Source of the DNA: Anaerolineae bacterium
GTDB lineage: Bacteria > Chloroflexota > Anaerolineae > Aggregatilineales > Aggregatilineaceae
Assembly (NCBI GenBank): GCA_016930015.1
Contig: JAFGHR010000100.1
Coordinates: forward strand, 1 to 46,615
Direction: 5' to 3'
DNA: 46,615 nt
Shown here: positions 7,999 through 16,910 of the stretch, in pieces
Numbering within the stretch: the first letter of the stretch is position 1
Layout of the letters: every line of letters starts with the position of its first letter
Program-made: the position numbers and the translations under genes
Notes under the pieces: model-generated
The model's input: only the letters and a program-made list of their open reading frames with translations
What the model was told of the DNA's origin: nothing
Database searches by the model: none

Positions 7999-9174
7999 TC
8001 AATCGTTGTCCTGGCGACCTGCCTGGTCCGCCAGTTCAACAATCGCAGCGCCCACCAATTTACCTAACCGGGCCGAACATTCGGGCGTCAGGTGCACCGC
8101 ACTATCAGTATAACAGTCAGCCTCCGGTATACCATCCCACAGGTCAAGATAGAACCAGCCGTAACGCGCGCTGTAATCATCCAGCAGCCGGCGATATTCG
8201 TCGTAGGCCCAGCGCGGGAAAAAGGAATTGTACCGGATATCGCTGTTCTCACCATCACTCAGAAACATCGGCTCGTTGATCAGCACGATCGGCGTATCAC
8301 CAACTAAATCAACGCCTGCCCGGATCACGTCCAACGCCAGATCGTCAGTGGTAAGGGTTTGCGGTGTGTAGTCCTCCCAGGTGTCATCGGCAGGCAAATC
8401 GATCAGGCGCGGTTCGTAGTCAGGATACTCCTGGTCGATCCCGGTGACGGCCCAGGGCACGCCGTACAACTGCAAGCGCATCAAGTCGGCCAGGTCGCGC
8501 CGCCGCCGGATGAATAGTTTGTCCCAAAACGAGAGCCTGACAAAACGCGGGTCGTTTGGGTCCTGGTTCACATCAAAACGTTTGATCAAATCTTCGACAG
8601 GGTCGGGATTATGCTGGACAAGCGGCGACCTCATCTGCGCTGCCTGCCCGAATGATCCGAGTGTGAACAACCACACGACAAGATCGGGATCATAGTCCAG
8701 CGCATAATCCAACAGCAGCAGGTCTTTGGTCAGCGACCAGATCGGGTACCCCAGGTTATACGCCTGCACGGTTTGACCGTCAGCGGTGTGATAGTCCAGC
8801 CGGTTGATCTGCCCGGCCAGTGTATCATCCGGCTCCAACAAAACGCCCCACACCGCCGAATCACCGATGAGCACTACCCGGAATTCATCGTCATCCTTGC
8901 GGCTGGCCACAACGTGTGATTCAAACATCGCGTCGATCTGGTTCAGGCTCAGGTTGTAGGACACGGCAGCATTTTCACCATAGGGCAGGCGCTCGCGGCC
9001 ACGGAACAGGTGATTATAGGCTGAAATACTGCCCAGGGCTGGCAGCGGGTCTACCAGCGCAAACACTACATTCACTATCACAAACAGGATCACTACCCGG
9101 ATCGCCACGCTGAATATAAAGCGCCAGTTGAACGCTGCCGCCGGGTCATAAAGCCATTTCCACGTCTGCATCAT
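7999..9174 (-). CDS. membrane-anchored SGNH protein, AlgJ/DltD-like partner of the MBOAT
   Basis: A 391-residue protein with one N-terminal membrane segment (about residues 19-40) and an extracytoplasmic SGNH-type domain. The nucleophile motif is VLIGDSAVWG and a C-terminal TDSAVHLTPE supplies the Asp/His pair. Its ATG overlaps the TGA of the upstream MBOAT gene by 4 bp (ATGA), so the two are translationally coupled. MBOAT plus SGNH pairs (AlgI with AlgJ/AlgX, DltB with DltD, PatA with PatB) move acyl groups across the membrane and place them on exported polymers; here the acceptor is unknown. The ATGATG start was chosen over an upstream in-frame codon because of this overlap. Confidence 0.82.
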   Translation of the reverse strand: MMQTWKWLYDPAAAFNWRFIFSVAIRVVILFVIVNVVFALVDPLPALGSISAYNHLFRGRERLPYGENAAVSYNLSLNQIDAMFESHVVASRKDDDEFRVVLIGDSAVWGVLLEPDDTLAGQINRLDYHTADGQTVQAYNLGYPIWSLTKDLLLLDYALDYDPDLVVWLFTLGSFGQAAQMRSPLVQHNPDPVEDLIKRFDVNQDPNDPRFVRLSFWDKLFIRRRRDLADLMRLQLYGVPWAVTGIDQEYPDYEPRLIDLPADDTWEDYTPQTLTTDDLALDVIRAGVDLVGDTPIVLINEPMFLSDGENSDIRYNSFFPRWAYDEYRRLLDDYSARYGWFYLDLWDGIPEADCYTDSAVHLTPECSARLGKLVGAAIVELADQAGRQDND

Positions 9175-10598
9175 CCCATCCCAAACAGTCTCAGGAATAC
9201 ATCCCAACTCGTTTCGATATCCGCCAGGGCAAACCACACCCAGCCCAGCAGCACAAAGTGAAATGTGACGACCGTGCCCGCGATGCCAATCGCGCGCATC
9301 AGGCGCGGACGCGCACGCAGGCCGATGTAAAACGGGCGCGTGCGGTCACTGTACACTTTGTGAATAAACAGCCCAAAGCCATGCCACAGGCCCCACGCCA
9401 CAAACGTCCAGGTCACACCGTGCCACAGACCGATCACGATCATGGTCGTCACCTGGCACACCAGCGCCAAAAAAGTCGGGGACGGTTTACGTTTGCGCGT
9501 CAGCAAAAAACGGGACAGCGGCGAAAACACATAAAAACGCACCCACTGGCTCAGCGTGATATGCCAGCTTTGCCAAAACGCGGCGATATTACGCTTGAGG
9601 TAGGGCTGGCTGAAGTTCTCCGGCAGCTTGATGCCAAACAACTGCCCGATACCGATCGCAATATCGCTGTAGCCGCTGAAGTCAAAATAAAGCTGGAACG
9701 CGTACACGTACAACAGCAGCCACAACCCCGCCGTTGACGTCGCCTGTTCCGCTTTCACGTCGTTCAGCGCCATATACGCCAGCGCATCCGCGATCACCCA
9801 CTTTTTGCCGATGCCGATCACGATGCGCATGCCCCCCTGCGTCAAACGTGCCGGGTCCAGGCCGGGGAGCGCCTGCAAATCCTTCAGGAAACGTTCGGCA
9901 CGGTCAATCGGCCCGGAGGTGAACGCCGGGAAAAAGATCGCATACGTCACGTAGTCCCGCAGTGAGAGCACGGGCAGCCGCCCGGTCTGGCGATCACGCA
10001 GGGTGTGGATCAACCGGAACGCGACATACGAAAACCCCAGCCATTGCAGCTCAGACGCTCTGGCGAGGTGCGTGGGCTGGCCCATCATATCGCGCAGCCA
10101 ACGACTGGCTTCTTCGGCCAGGGCTTCGGTTTTGAGAATGACGAACAGCGCCAGGATCAGCAGCGCCACCGGCAACAGCAGGCGTTTGCGCCCGACAGGC
10201 AGGCGATCAACCAGCGCCAGCACGATCAGCACGCTGATGAGCATCACGGCGACTTGCGGCAGCGCAGGCGGGCGCGAAGGCGTAATCCGGAAGTCTTCTT
10301 GAAGATAACGTCCCAGTGACACCAGCACGATACACGCCGCCATCACAGCCACAGACACCACATCTTCACGCGTCCACTGCTGTTCAGCGTCACGTGAAGC
10401 CAGCCAGGCCAGCGTCACCAGCGCCAGGGTACCCACCGGGAAGACAAAATCAAACTTGTCGATACGGACCGGGGGTTGCAGCCAAAAAATAGCGAGTACA
10501 CTACCGATAAACAACGCCCATTTCCGCCAGTGCTGGGGCAGTAGTGTCATATAGAGCAGGGCGGCAGCAACGAATACAATAATATGCGTCAGAGTCAT
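9171..10598 (-). CDS. MBOAT-family O-acyltransferase, AlgI-like
   Basis: A polytopic membrane protein of 475 residues from ATG 10598 (a TTG at 10622 is an alternative). Typical AlgI/MBOAT stretches are visible: FDFSGYSDIAIGIGQLFGI, then ENFSQPYLKRNIAAFWQSWH, and LWHGVTWTFVAWGLWHG with the catalytic histidine. The N-terminal third is a series of plain hydrophobic segments. MBOATs pass acyl groups from a cytoplasmic donor across the membrane for transfer to an exported glycan. It is the first gene of a two-gene operon with the SGNH partner and has a recognisable promoter. The divergent neighbour encodes a SGNH lipoprotein, which supports an envelope-modification role. Confidence 0.92.
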   Translation of the reverse strand: MTLTHIIVFVAAALLYMTLLPQHWRKWALFIGSVLAIFWLQPPVRIDKFDFVFPVGTLALVTLAWLASRDAEQQWTREDVVSVAVMAACIVLVSLGRYLQEDFRITPSRPPALPQVAVMLISVLIVLALVDRLPVGRKRLLLPVALLILALFVILKTEALAEEASRWLRDMMGQPTHLARASELQWLGFSYVAFRLIHTLRDRQTGRLPVLSLRDYVTYAIFFPAFTSGPIDRAERFLKDLQALPGLDPARLTQGGMRIVIGIGKKWVIADALAYMALNDVKAEQATSTAGLWLLLYVYAFQLYFDFSGYSDIAIGIGQLFGIKLPENFSQPYLKRNIAAFWQSWHITLSQWVRFYVFSPLSRFLLTRKRKPSPTFLALVCQVTTMIVIGLWHGVTWTFVAWGLWHGFGLFIHKVYSDRTRPFYIGLRARPRLMRAIGIAGTVVTFHFVLLGWVWFALADIETSWDVFLRLFGMG

Positions 10599-10660
10599 GG
10601 CAGCATCGAAACCAGCATACAATCGGACGATAAACGGGCGATTTCAGACAACTTCGAGCC

Positions 10661-10690
10661 ATTCTACAGGGGGTTGGTATTCTTTGCCAA
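10661..10690 (-). promoter_or_regulatory. sigma70-type promoter of the MBOAT/SGNH operon
   Basis: Minus-strand TTGGCA, an 18-bp spacer, then TAGAAT. The start would lie about 55 nt before the MBOAT ATG. The divergent lipoprotein gene starts 111 bp away, so control may be shared. Confidence 0.55.
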
Positions 10691-10801
10691 CACATTTCCG
10701 TACAAAAATAAGTGTCGGGTGTGCACTGCGCTATCATGGGATAGAATAGAATCCGATCGATTCAGAGACTATACGCGACATACATCAGGCAGGAGTATGT
10801 G

Positions 10802-12652
10802 ATGAAGCTCAGATGGGGTTATGGGGTTGGCGTGCTGCTGGTCATGTTGGCGTTAGCAGGCTGCAATCTGGCATCCAATGAGCCGGAGCCATCCGAGCCA
10901 ACAATCGGTACACCGGTTGCCCAGGCCAGCGAAACCGCTGCGGCAAACCAAACCAGCACGCCGTCGCCGAGTCCACTGCCCAGCGTCACCGCCGCGCCCA
11001 CCCTCACGCCGCGCGCCAGTCGGTCATCCCAGGAACTGCCAAGCCGGACGCCGCTGCCATCGTTGACGCCAACTGACGGCCCGCCAGCTTCACCAACAAC
11101 GGCGCCAACCCTGACCAATACGCCGTTCGGCATCATCACGCTCACGCCTGCGCCGACATTCACCCGCACATCCGCACCCGTGGCGACCGCGTTTTATCCC
11201 CAGCCAGCAACGTTTACGCCGGTGTTCGTCCCGCAGACGCCTGCCAGCCCCACGGCGACACAGTCCAGCGCCCAGGTGTGCCCGACATGTGATAACCTGC
11301 GCCTGCGTGAAGGCCCAGGCACCGCCGGGAACATCGTCACCATGTTAGACGCCAACACGTCGCTGACCATCATTGGGCGAACGGCGAATAACGGCTGGGT
11401 CCAGGTCCGGTTAGGCGATGGGCGTACCGGCTGGGTCGCCGCCGAATACCTCGTTACCAGCGTTGATTTAAACACGGTTGCGATCACGGGCACCCAGGTC
11501 GATTTACCCACAGCGGCGCCGGTCACCGGGCCGGAAGGACTGGATGTTGTGTCTGGTATTTCAGCTCACGCACGGCAAATTTTCCTGGATGGGCGCTCAA
11601 AAGGGAACTCGGCTCACACGTTTACGCGTGTGGGCGATAGCATCACCGCAGCGCCGCAGTTCCTGACGCCGATCGCCAGCGGCACGTATAACCTGGGTGA
11701 ATATGGCTACCTGTCCGGTGCGATCGGCTTTTTCGGGGGGCCGAATGGGCGCGGGCTAAACCCGTTCGGAGCCACCTCAATCGCGGCGGGCAATGGGTGG
11801 GGCACGACCAGCGCCCTGGATATCAATAATGCCCCGTCCGGCACCTGTAACCCCGGCGAAACACCGGTCGCGTGTGAATACCGGCTGGTCAAACCCTCGG
11901 TAGCGCTGATCATGTTCGGCACAAACGATTCCGGCGGCCTGCCGACTGCCGACTTCCGCGCCAACCTTCAGCGCATCGTGCAAATCTCGATTGACATGGG
12001 CGTGATCCCGGTCCTGAGCACGATCCCGCCCAAACATTATGATCCGGCGGTGGATGGGCGCGTCACAGAGTTTAACCAGGTGATCATCGCCACCGCGCGC
12101 GCCTACGATATCCCGCTGTGGAACTACTGGGACGCGATGAGCGGCCTCCCGGCAGAGGGACTCAGCGCGGACGGCGTGCACCCGTCTACGCCGCCGGACG
12201 GCATCACGACTGTTTTCGACAGCGATCACCTGCAATACGGTTACACCATGCGTAACCTGACCGCGCTGCAAATGTTATACACGCTGTGGCAGCAGGTGTT
12301 ATATGACGGCGATCAGGCTCCGGCCCAACCCGCTCCCACCAGTAACCAGACAGACAGCCAGACCACGACCGATCAGGTTGATCTGAATACCTATAGCTGC
12401 CCCGGTGCCCCGGCGCCGCGTTTAAGCGTCGGCCAAAAAGGACGCGTCACGCCGGGACTGCCGAATAAAATCCGCAGCGAACCGGCTACCAGCGCGCCGC
12501 AGGTAGGCGCGATTCCGGGTGAAGGTGTGTTCACCGTGATCGGCGGGCCGCGCTGCGCGGACGGGTATACGTGGTGGCAGGTAAGTTATACCGGCATCAT
12601 TGGCTGGACCGCCAACGGCAGCAGCCAGGAATACTGGGTTGAGCCGTACTGA
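10802..12652 (+). CDS. SH3-SGNH lipoprotein with intact GDS/GTND/DxxH motifs
   Basis: A 616-residue lipoprotein: signal peptide with lipobox LALAGC (Cys21), a Ser/Thr/Pro-rich linker (about 25-155), a bacterial SH3 domain (about 160-218, LRLREGPGT then GWVAAEYL), a SGNH hydrolase-like domain (about 255-500) and a second SH3-like domain at the C-terminus (about 543-616). SGNH motifs are complete: GDSIT with Ser280, FGTND with Asn375, DGVH with Asp457 and His460. AGGAG lies 6 nt before the ATG at 10802. It faces away from the MBOAT operon and towards three paralogues whose motifs are altered. Likely a surface esterase or acyltransferase acting on envelope glycan; the substrate is not known. Confidence 0.85.
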   Translation: MKLRWGYGVGVLLVMLALAGCNLASNEPEPSEPTIGTPVAQASETAAANQTSTPSPSPLPSVTAAPTLTPRASRSSQELPSRTPLPSLTPTDGPPASPTTAPTLTNTPFGIITLTPAPTFTRTSAPVATAFYPQPATFTPVFVPQTPASPTATQSSAQVCPTCDNLRLREGPGTAGNIVTMLDANTSLTIIGRTANNGWVQVRLGDGRTGWVAAEYLVTSVDLNTVAITGTQVDLPTAAPVTGPEGLDVVSGISAHARQIFLDGRSKGNSAHTFTRVGDSITAAPQFLTPIASGTYNLGEYGYLSGAIGFFGGPNGRGLNPFGATSIAAGNGWGTTSALDINNAPSGTCNPGETPVACEYRLVKPSVALIMFGTNDSGGLPTADFRANLQRIVQISIDMGVIPVLSTIPPKHYDPAVDGRVTEFNQVIIATARAYDIPLWNYWDAMSGLPAEGLSADGVHPSTPPDGITTVFDSDHLQYGYTMRNLTALQMLYTLWQQVLYDGDQAPAQPAPTSNQTDSQTTTDQVDLNTYSCPGAPAPRLSVGQKGRVTPGLPNKIRSEPATSAPQVGAIPGEGVFTVIGGPRCADGYTWWQVSYTGIIGWTANGSSQEYWVEPY

Positions 12653-12655
12653 TCG

Positions 12656-12672
12656 AACACCGGGCGGGTGTT
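12656..12672. terminator. short hairpin between convergent genes
   Basis: AACACC-GGGCG-GGTGTT sits between the two convergent SH3-SGNH genes and overlaps the stop of the minus one. It may serve both directions, but there is no T run. Confidence 0.35.
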
Positions 12673-13795
12673 ACGGCTGCATGGCCTGCCGCCAGACCAC
12701 GTCCAGCGCCCGCAGCGTGACATAGTTCCGCATGGGATAACCCGACAGCAAGTTATCCCCGGACATATCACCGGCGCTCGTTTGTGACGAACTGAGGTGA
12801 AAGCCGTCCGGGGCAATACCGTGATTGGGCAGCGGTTCCAGCGCCAGCCAGAGATTGATCAGGGGAATGTCGTAGTCCTGGGCAACCAGCACCACGATCT
12901 GGTTAAACAGAATCGAGCGGTCGGGGAATGCCAGGTGGCGCGGAAACGTGCTCAACACCGGGATCACACCGGCTTCCAGGGTGGCATCGATCACGCGCCG
13001 CAAGTAGTGATCAAACTGCCACGCGTCGAGCACGATCAGGTCATTTGTGCCAAACATGATCATGGCGACCGCCGGGTTATGCACCCGGTATTCACATGCC
13101 AGCGGCGTTTCGTCACGGCGGCAGGCGGACGGCGAAGCCCACAGCGAATCAAGCACGGCCATCGCGTTCAGGCCGTTGTGCGCGGCATACGTGCGGTAGC
13201 CCAGCGACACGCCAAAACGATCGACAATACGCTGCAAGTCGGCATGTTCCGCCAGGTCGTACTGCGCTTCACCAAAGGGATGTAAAAAACGCCACTCGCT
13301 GGAATTACAATCGCCCACTTTTGACACTACCGCGCTGTCGCGGCCCAGCGCCTGCCCCTGGACAAACACCGCACGCGCCTGTCCCATGTCGCCAGGGATG
13401 ACCGGGTAGGCGGCCAGGTCCACGGCGGCGGCCCGTTCCTCCAAACGCGCGCGCTCCGCGTCCAGGTCGATGACCATATCGCTAACCGGCAGATCGGCCA
13501 CACTCAACCCGGCCCGGAACCGCAGCAAATCGCGCATGATCCAGCCGCGATCCACCCCTTTTACGGATTGAACCAGCAGCCACGCGGAATCCGCGCTGCG
13601 GGCTTCGAGCAGCAGCCCGGTGCCCGGTGCCAGCGACGTGATAATCTCGGCGTCAGGAGCCGGGGCGGTGCGTAAATTGACATTTTGAGTGGAAGCGATC
13701 CAGGCGTCGGGGTCTGCCTGGGCGCTGACGGTGTCAGGTGCCAGCGGCCATACCAGGGACAGAAACAACACCAGGAGTACAACGGATCGCCGCAT
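12671..13795 (-). CDS. secreted SH3-SGNH paralogue with GDS serine replaced by cysteine
   Basis: A 374-residue exported protein: signal peptide (ATG 13795, cleavage near VSAQ at 26), one SH3 domain (about 30-95) and a SGNH-like domain (about 135-374). It aligns by eye with the lipoprotein at 10802, but the nucleophile motif reads KVGDC (Cys163) instead of GDS. The other catalytic positions are kept: FGTND (Asn251) and APDGFH (Asp330, His333). No obvious ribosome site precedes the ATG; a GTG at 13819 is the alternative start. It follows its paralogue (13869-15434) by 73 bp with a hairpin between. Either a cysteine-nucleophile hydrolase or a binding protein. Confidence 0.82.
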   Translation of the reverse strand: MRRSVVLLVLFLSLVWPLAPDTVSAQADPDAWIASTQNVNLRTAPAPDAEIITSLAPGTGLLLEARSADSAWLLVQSVKGVDRGWIMRDLLRFRAGLSVADLPVSDMVIDLDAERARLEERAAAVDLAAYPVIPGDMGQARAVFVQGQALGRDSAVVSKVGDCNSSEWRFLHPFGEAQYDLAEHADLQRIVDRFGVSLGYRTYAAHNGLNAMAVLDSLWASPSACRRDETPLACEYRVHNPAVAMIMFGTNDLIVLDAWQFDHYLRRVIDATLEAGVIPVLSTFPRHLAFPDRSILFNQIVVLVAQDYDIPLINLWLALEPLPNHGIAPDGFHLSSSQTSAGDMSGDNLLSGYPMRNYVTLRALDVVWRQAMQP

Positions 13796-13815
13796 GAGGT
13801 ATGTTTGGGTGAGAT

Positions 13816-13847
13816 ACACCAGGGGCAGCGCGCGCCACCCCTGGTGT
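13816..13847 (-). terminator. intergenic stem-loop between two SH3-SGNH paralogues
   Basis: Perfect 10-bp inverted repeat (ACACCAGGGG / CCCCTGGTGT) with a 12-nt GC-rich loop and no T run. It may be a weak terminator or mRNA-stabilising element. It lies 21 bp after the stop of the upstream paralogue and overlaps the alternative GTG of the next gene. Confidence 0.5.
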
Positions 13848-13868
13848 GTGTTAGCAATAACGTGTGGG

Positions 13869-15434
13869 TTAGCGCATAGCCTCGACCCACACGTTGTTGA
13901 GCGTTTGCAGCGTCACCAGGTTGCGCATGGCATACCCGGTTTGCAGATTAGCGGCGCTCAGGTCACCGCCATCGGAATACGGCTGGCTCAGGTGGAACCC
14001 GTCGGCCTCAAGGCCCTTGTCTGGCAGGCTTTCCAGCGCCAACCAGAGATTGATCAACGGCACATCATAGTCATACGCCACGTCAACCACGATCTGGTTG
14101 TAGAGAATCGTAGCGTCCCAGTAATGGATATTGCTGGGGAACGTGCTCAGGATCGGGATCACACCGGCTAGCTCGGCTTGTTCGACCATGCGGCGCAGGA
14201 AGAAGTCATACTCAAAGGGTGTCATGACCAGCAGGTCGCTGGTGCCGAACATAATCACGGCCACGCTCGACTTGTTGGCGCGGAACTCGCACAGCATCGG
14301 TGATTCGCCCTGGATGCAGTTGGCCGGGTCGGCCCATTCCTTGCTCTGGGCGGTATTGATATTAAACCCGTTGTGCGTCGCGTTGCTGTCGAACGCTAAC
14401 GACTCGCCAAAGTGCTGTATCACGCCCAACAGATCGGTATGTCCGGCGAGGTTGAAGCGGTTCCAGCCGAAGGGATTCAGGAAGTTCCAGTGCTCGGAGG
14501 AGCAGTCGCCCACCTTGGCCAGCACATGCGGATCGTTGCCCATTTCCTGGCCTTTGAGGAAAATGGACCGCGCCCGCGCGGTAGACTGGCCGACGATCGG
14601 CACCTCAGCCAGATTGATGTACGCCACAGTATTTGGATCAAAACCGCCCATGAAAACCTTGCTGTAATCGACGGCGGTGTTAGGCTCAAAAGCACCGGTG
14701 ATCGGACTGTTGACAATAACCGAGCCGGGCGGGGGAGCAGGCGCGCCGCCGGGCATGATCTCATCGCTGAAGGGCAGCGCGTTCAGATTCACGTTGTTAA
14801 GCTGCAAGTACATGGCTGCCAGCCAGCCGCGCAAGGCGTTATCCTGCGTGTGACCCAGCACCCAGCTTGTATCCGGATTACGCGCTTCGAGCACAATGGG
14901 TGTGCTGGCGGCGATACGGCCTACCTCGTTATGTTCGGTGCCGGGGCCGCTGCGCACGTTGAGATCATAAACCGGGTACGCTACACCGCCCGCTGCCGCA
15001 GGCGCTGCCGGGGCCGGGTTCTCGGCTGCCGGTGCGGCTTCAGCCGCTGGAACCTGCTGCTCAGCCGGGGCGACTTCTGCCGGGGCCGGAGCGGCTGCAC
15101 CGCCGACCACTTCATTACTCACGGGCAAACGCGCCGCCGCAAAACCGGTCTGGTACTGGAAGTAGCTGCTGGATACCCAGCCGCGCACGCTGCCATCTTC
15201 ACTGTGTCCCAACAACCAGGTTAAATCGTTGGTGCGAGCTTCAAAAATCACCCCCGTGCTGGCCGCAATGACTCCCACCGAGTCAAAATCCGGGCCAGGA
15301 CCGGCGCGCATATTTAATTCATACGTGGCCCAACCATCCGGCCCTTGTGCGGCTGCCGGAGTCAGGCCCAACCCCGGCGCAACTGCCAGGACCAACCCAA
15401 GAATCACCACCACTAAACCACTCTTACGATACAT
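13869..15434 (-). CDS. secreted double-SH3 SGNH paralogue with GDC and GTSD motifs
   Basis: A 521-residue exported protein: signal peptide (to about 30), SH3 domain 1 (about 34-98), an Ala/Pro/Glu-rich linker (about 112-150), SH3 domain 2 (about 152-215), a spacer, and a SGNH-like domain (about 280-521). The two SH3 copies resemble each other (LNMRAGPGPD and LNVRSGPGTE), pointing to internal duplication. The nucleophile motif is KVGDC (Cys311), the oxyanion motif FGTND has become FGTSD (Ser399), while EADGFH keeps Asp478 and His481. GGAAGGAG lies 8 nt before the ATG. Lacking a lipobox, it should be released or held by its SH3 domains on the cell wall. Confidence 0.84.
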   Translation of the reverse strand: MYRKSGLVVVILGLVLAVAPGLGLTPAAAQGPDGWATYELNMRAGPGPDFDSVGVIAASTGVIFEARTNDLTWLLGHSEDGSVRGWVSSSYFQYQTGFAAARLPVSNEVVGGAAAPAPAEVAPAEQQVPAAEAAPAAENPAPAAPAAAGGVAYPVYDLNVRSGPGTEHNEVGRIAASTPIVLEARNPDTSWVLGHTQDNALRGWLAAMYLQLNNVNLNALPFSDEIMPGGAPAPPPGSVIVNSPITGAFEPNTAVDYSKVFMGGFDPNTVAYINLAEVPIVGQSTARARSIFLKGQEMGNDPHVLAKVGDCSSEHWNFLNPFGWNRFNLAGHTDLLGVIQHFGESLAFDSNATHNGFNINTAQSKEWADPANCIQGESPMLCEFRANKSSVAVIMFGTSDLLVMTPFEYDFFLRRMVEQAELAGVIPILSTFPSNIHYWDATILYNQIVVDVAYDYDVPLINLWLALESLPDKGLEADGFHLSQPYSDGGDLSAANLQTGYAMRNLVTLQTLNNVWVEAMR

Positions 15435-15504
15435 AGTATAGCGTCTCCTTCCGTCGGTGATAGACTATGTCACATAACGGATGTTCGATGCGAATGTTCA
15501 CTTT

Positions 15505-15531
15505 GAAAAACCAGGGTGGTTTTGCCCTGGT
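15505..15531 (-). terminator. Rho-independent terminator
   Basis: Minus strand: ACCAGGG-loop-CCCTGGT (7-bp stem, 8-nt loop) followed by TTTTTC, about 60 bp after the stop of the gene ending at 15591. Confidence 0.7.
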
Positions 15532-15590
15532 ATCACTCCACTTTACCCAATGTGCCGCCTGATGTAAAACTTTCGTCACAAAATCCCGGC

Positions 15591-16724
15591 CTAATACATC
15601 GTGCTGCGCCAGACAACATCCAACACTTGCAGCGTAACCAGGTTGCGGGCCGGATACCCGCGCTTGAGGTTCGATCCGCTCAGATCACCGGCAGACGTGA
15701 TCGGCTGGCTGAGGTGGCGTTCATCCGTGGCTAAACCGTGATTAGGCAGCATTTCCAACGCCTGCCACAGGTTCAACAGTGGCACATCGTAATCCGCCGC
15801 CACCTGGACCACGATCTTGTTGTACTGGATCGACAACTTCCACAGCTCCAGGTTGCCGGGAAAAGTGCTCACAATCGGGATCACACCCGCCTGGGTGGTT
15901 TCATGCACAATACGCCGCAGGTTACGATCAAAGTCAACGGCAGGGGTAAACAGCAGGTCCTGCGCCCCAAACATGATAATCGCCACACTCGGCTTGCGCA
16001 CGCGAAATTCACACTGAAGGGGTGACTCGCCGGGCAAACACACGTCCGGGTTAGCAAATAACGGGTCCAGCACCGCCGTAGTAACCAGCCCATCATAAGC
16101 GGCCAGGCTGTCGTATCCCAGCGAGTCGGCGAACTGGTCGATCACCGGCTGAAGCTGGGTATACTGGCCCAGGTTGTATTTTGTGCCGCTAAACGGCACC
16201 AGGAACTTGTCGTTATCGGTGATACAGTCACCGATTTTTGAGACAACGTGCGGATTCGCCCCGCGAATTTGCCCCAGTTCAAAGAGCGTGCGTGCCCGCC
16301 CCAGGTCACGCGGAATAACCGGGGATGCATCCAGGCGAATGTTAGCATAAGTCGCGTTCAAAGACGTGGTGCGGGCAACAAACATTTCCTCGTTGCTCAC
16401 CAGCAGGCTTACGATCATCGATTCCGACTCGTAACCCAAAAAGCGCGTTTCCATCCAGCCGCGCACGCTGCCGTCCAGCGTGTGACCCAGCACCCACCGC
16501 GTATCCGCGTTCCGCGATTCCAGGATCAAGTCGGCTTTGGGCGCCAGCACGCCCACAATCGAGCTGGACCGGCTGGAACTGCTGTATACCGTCAACGCGT
16601 AGCGCGTCCATGCCTTCAAGCTGCTCTGCGCTGTTACGTGATCTGGCGCGGGCGTCGGCAGTCCCGCTAAGACTATTCCAATGATACTGACCAGTGCGGC
16701 CAGTCTATAAATCCGTACTCTCAT
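15591..16724 (-). CDS. secreted SH3-SGNH paralogue, most degenerate motifs (GDC, GAQD)
   Basis: A 377-residue exported protein: signal peptide (to about 33), SH3-like domain (about 36-100) and SGNH-like domain (about 135-377). By position it matches the other three paralogues, with the nucleophile motif KIGDC (Cys167) and the oxyanion motif changed to FGAQD (Gln255). The Asp/His pair is kept in an altered ATDERH (Asp334, His337). The SH3 domain has lost the usual LRxGPG turn (LTVYSSSSRSS). No clear ribosome site precedes the ATG. The reading frame is intact and shows no sign of decay, so these changes look selected. Hydrolase activity is doubtful; a carbohydrate-binding role is possible. Confidence 0.8.
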   Translation of the reverse strand: MRVRIYRLAALVSIIGIVLAGLPTPAPDHVTAQSSLKAWTRYALTVYSSSSRSSSIVGVLAPKADLILESRNADTRWVLGHTLDGSVRGWMETRFLGYESESMIVSLLVSNEEMFVARTTSLNATYANIRLDASPVIPRDLGRARTLFELGQIRGANPHVVSKIGDCITDNDKFLVPFSGTKYNLGQYTQLQPVIDQFADSLGYDSLAAYDGLVTTAVLDPLFANPDVCLPGESPLQCEFRVRKPSVAIIMFGAQDLLFTPAVDFDRNLRRIVHETTQAGVIPIVSTFPGNLELWKLSIQYNKIVVQVAADYDVPLLNLWQALEMLPNHGLATDERHLSQPITSAGDLSGSNLKRGYPARNLVTLQVLDVVWRSTMY

Positions 16725-16910
16725 CTATGCACCACTGTTCATCATCCAGATCGATTTTACGCATACAGAAAGATCACGAGCAAATCGCCGCGGTGGTTGT
16801 CGTCGGTGTGTTTGGCAATGGCGCGTCGTCTTGTTAATGATCTGACTGCGACTCGATCCAATAGCTGAGCAAAGGAAAGGAACGGCAGCTTTCTGCCACC
16901 AGACAAAACA

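Noticed and set aside
14412..15224. 270-codon plus-strand frame opposite the double-SH3 SGNH gene
   Set aside because: The minus frame has signal peptide, SH3 and SGNH motifs; this is a shadow.
12671..16724. The three GDC genes considered as pseudogenes
   Set aside because: Frames are full length with signal peptides, the Asp/His pair is kept in all, and no stop or frameshift is present.
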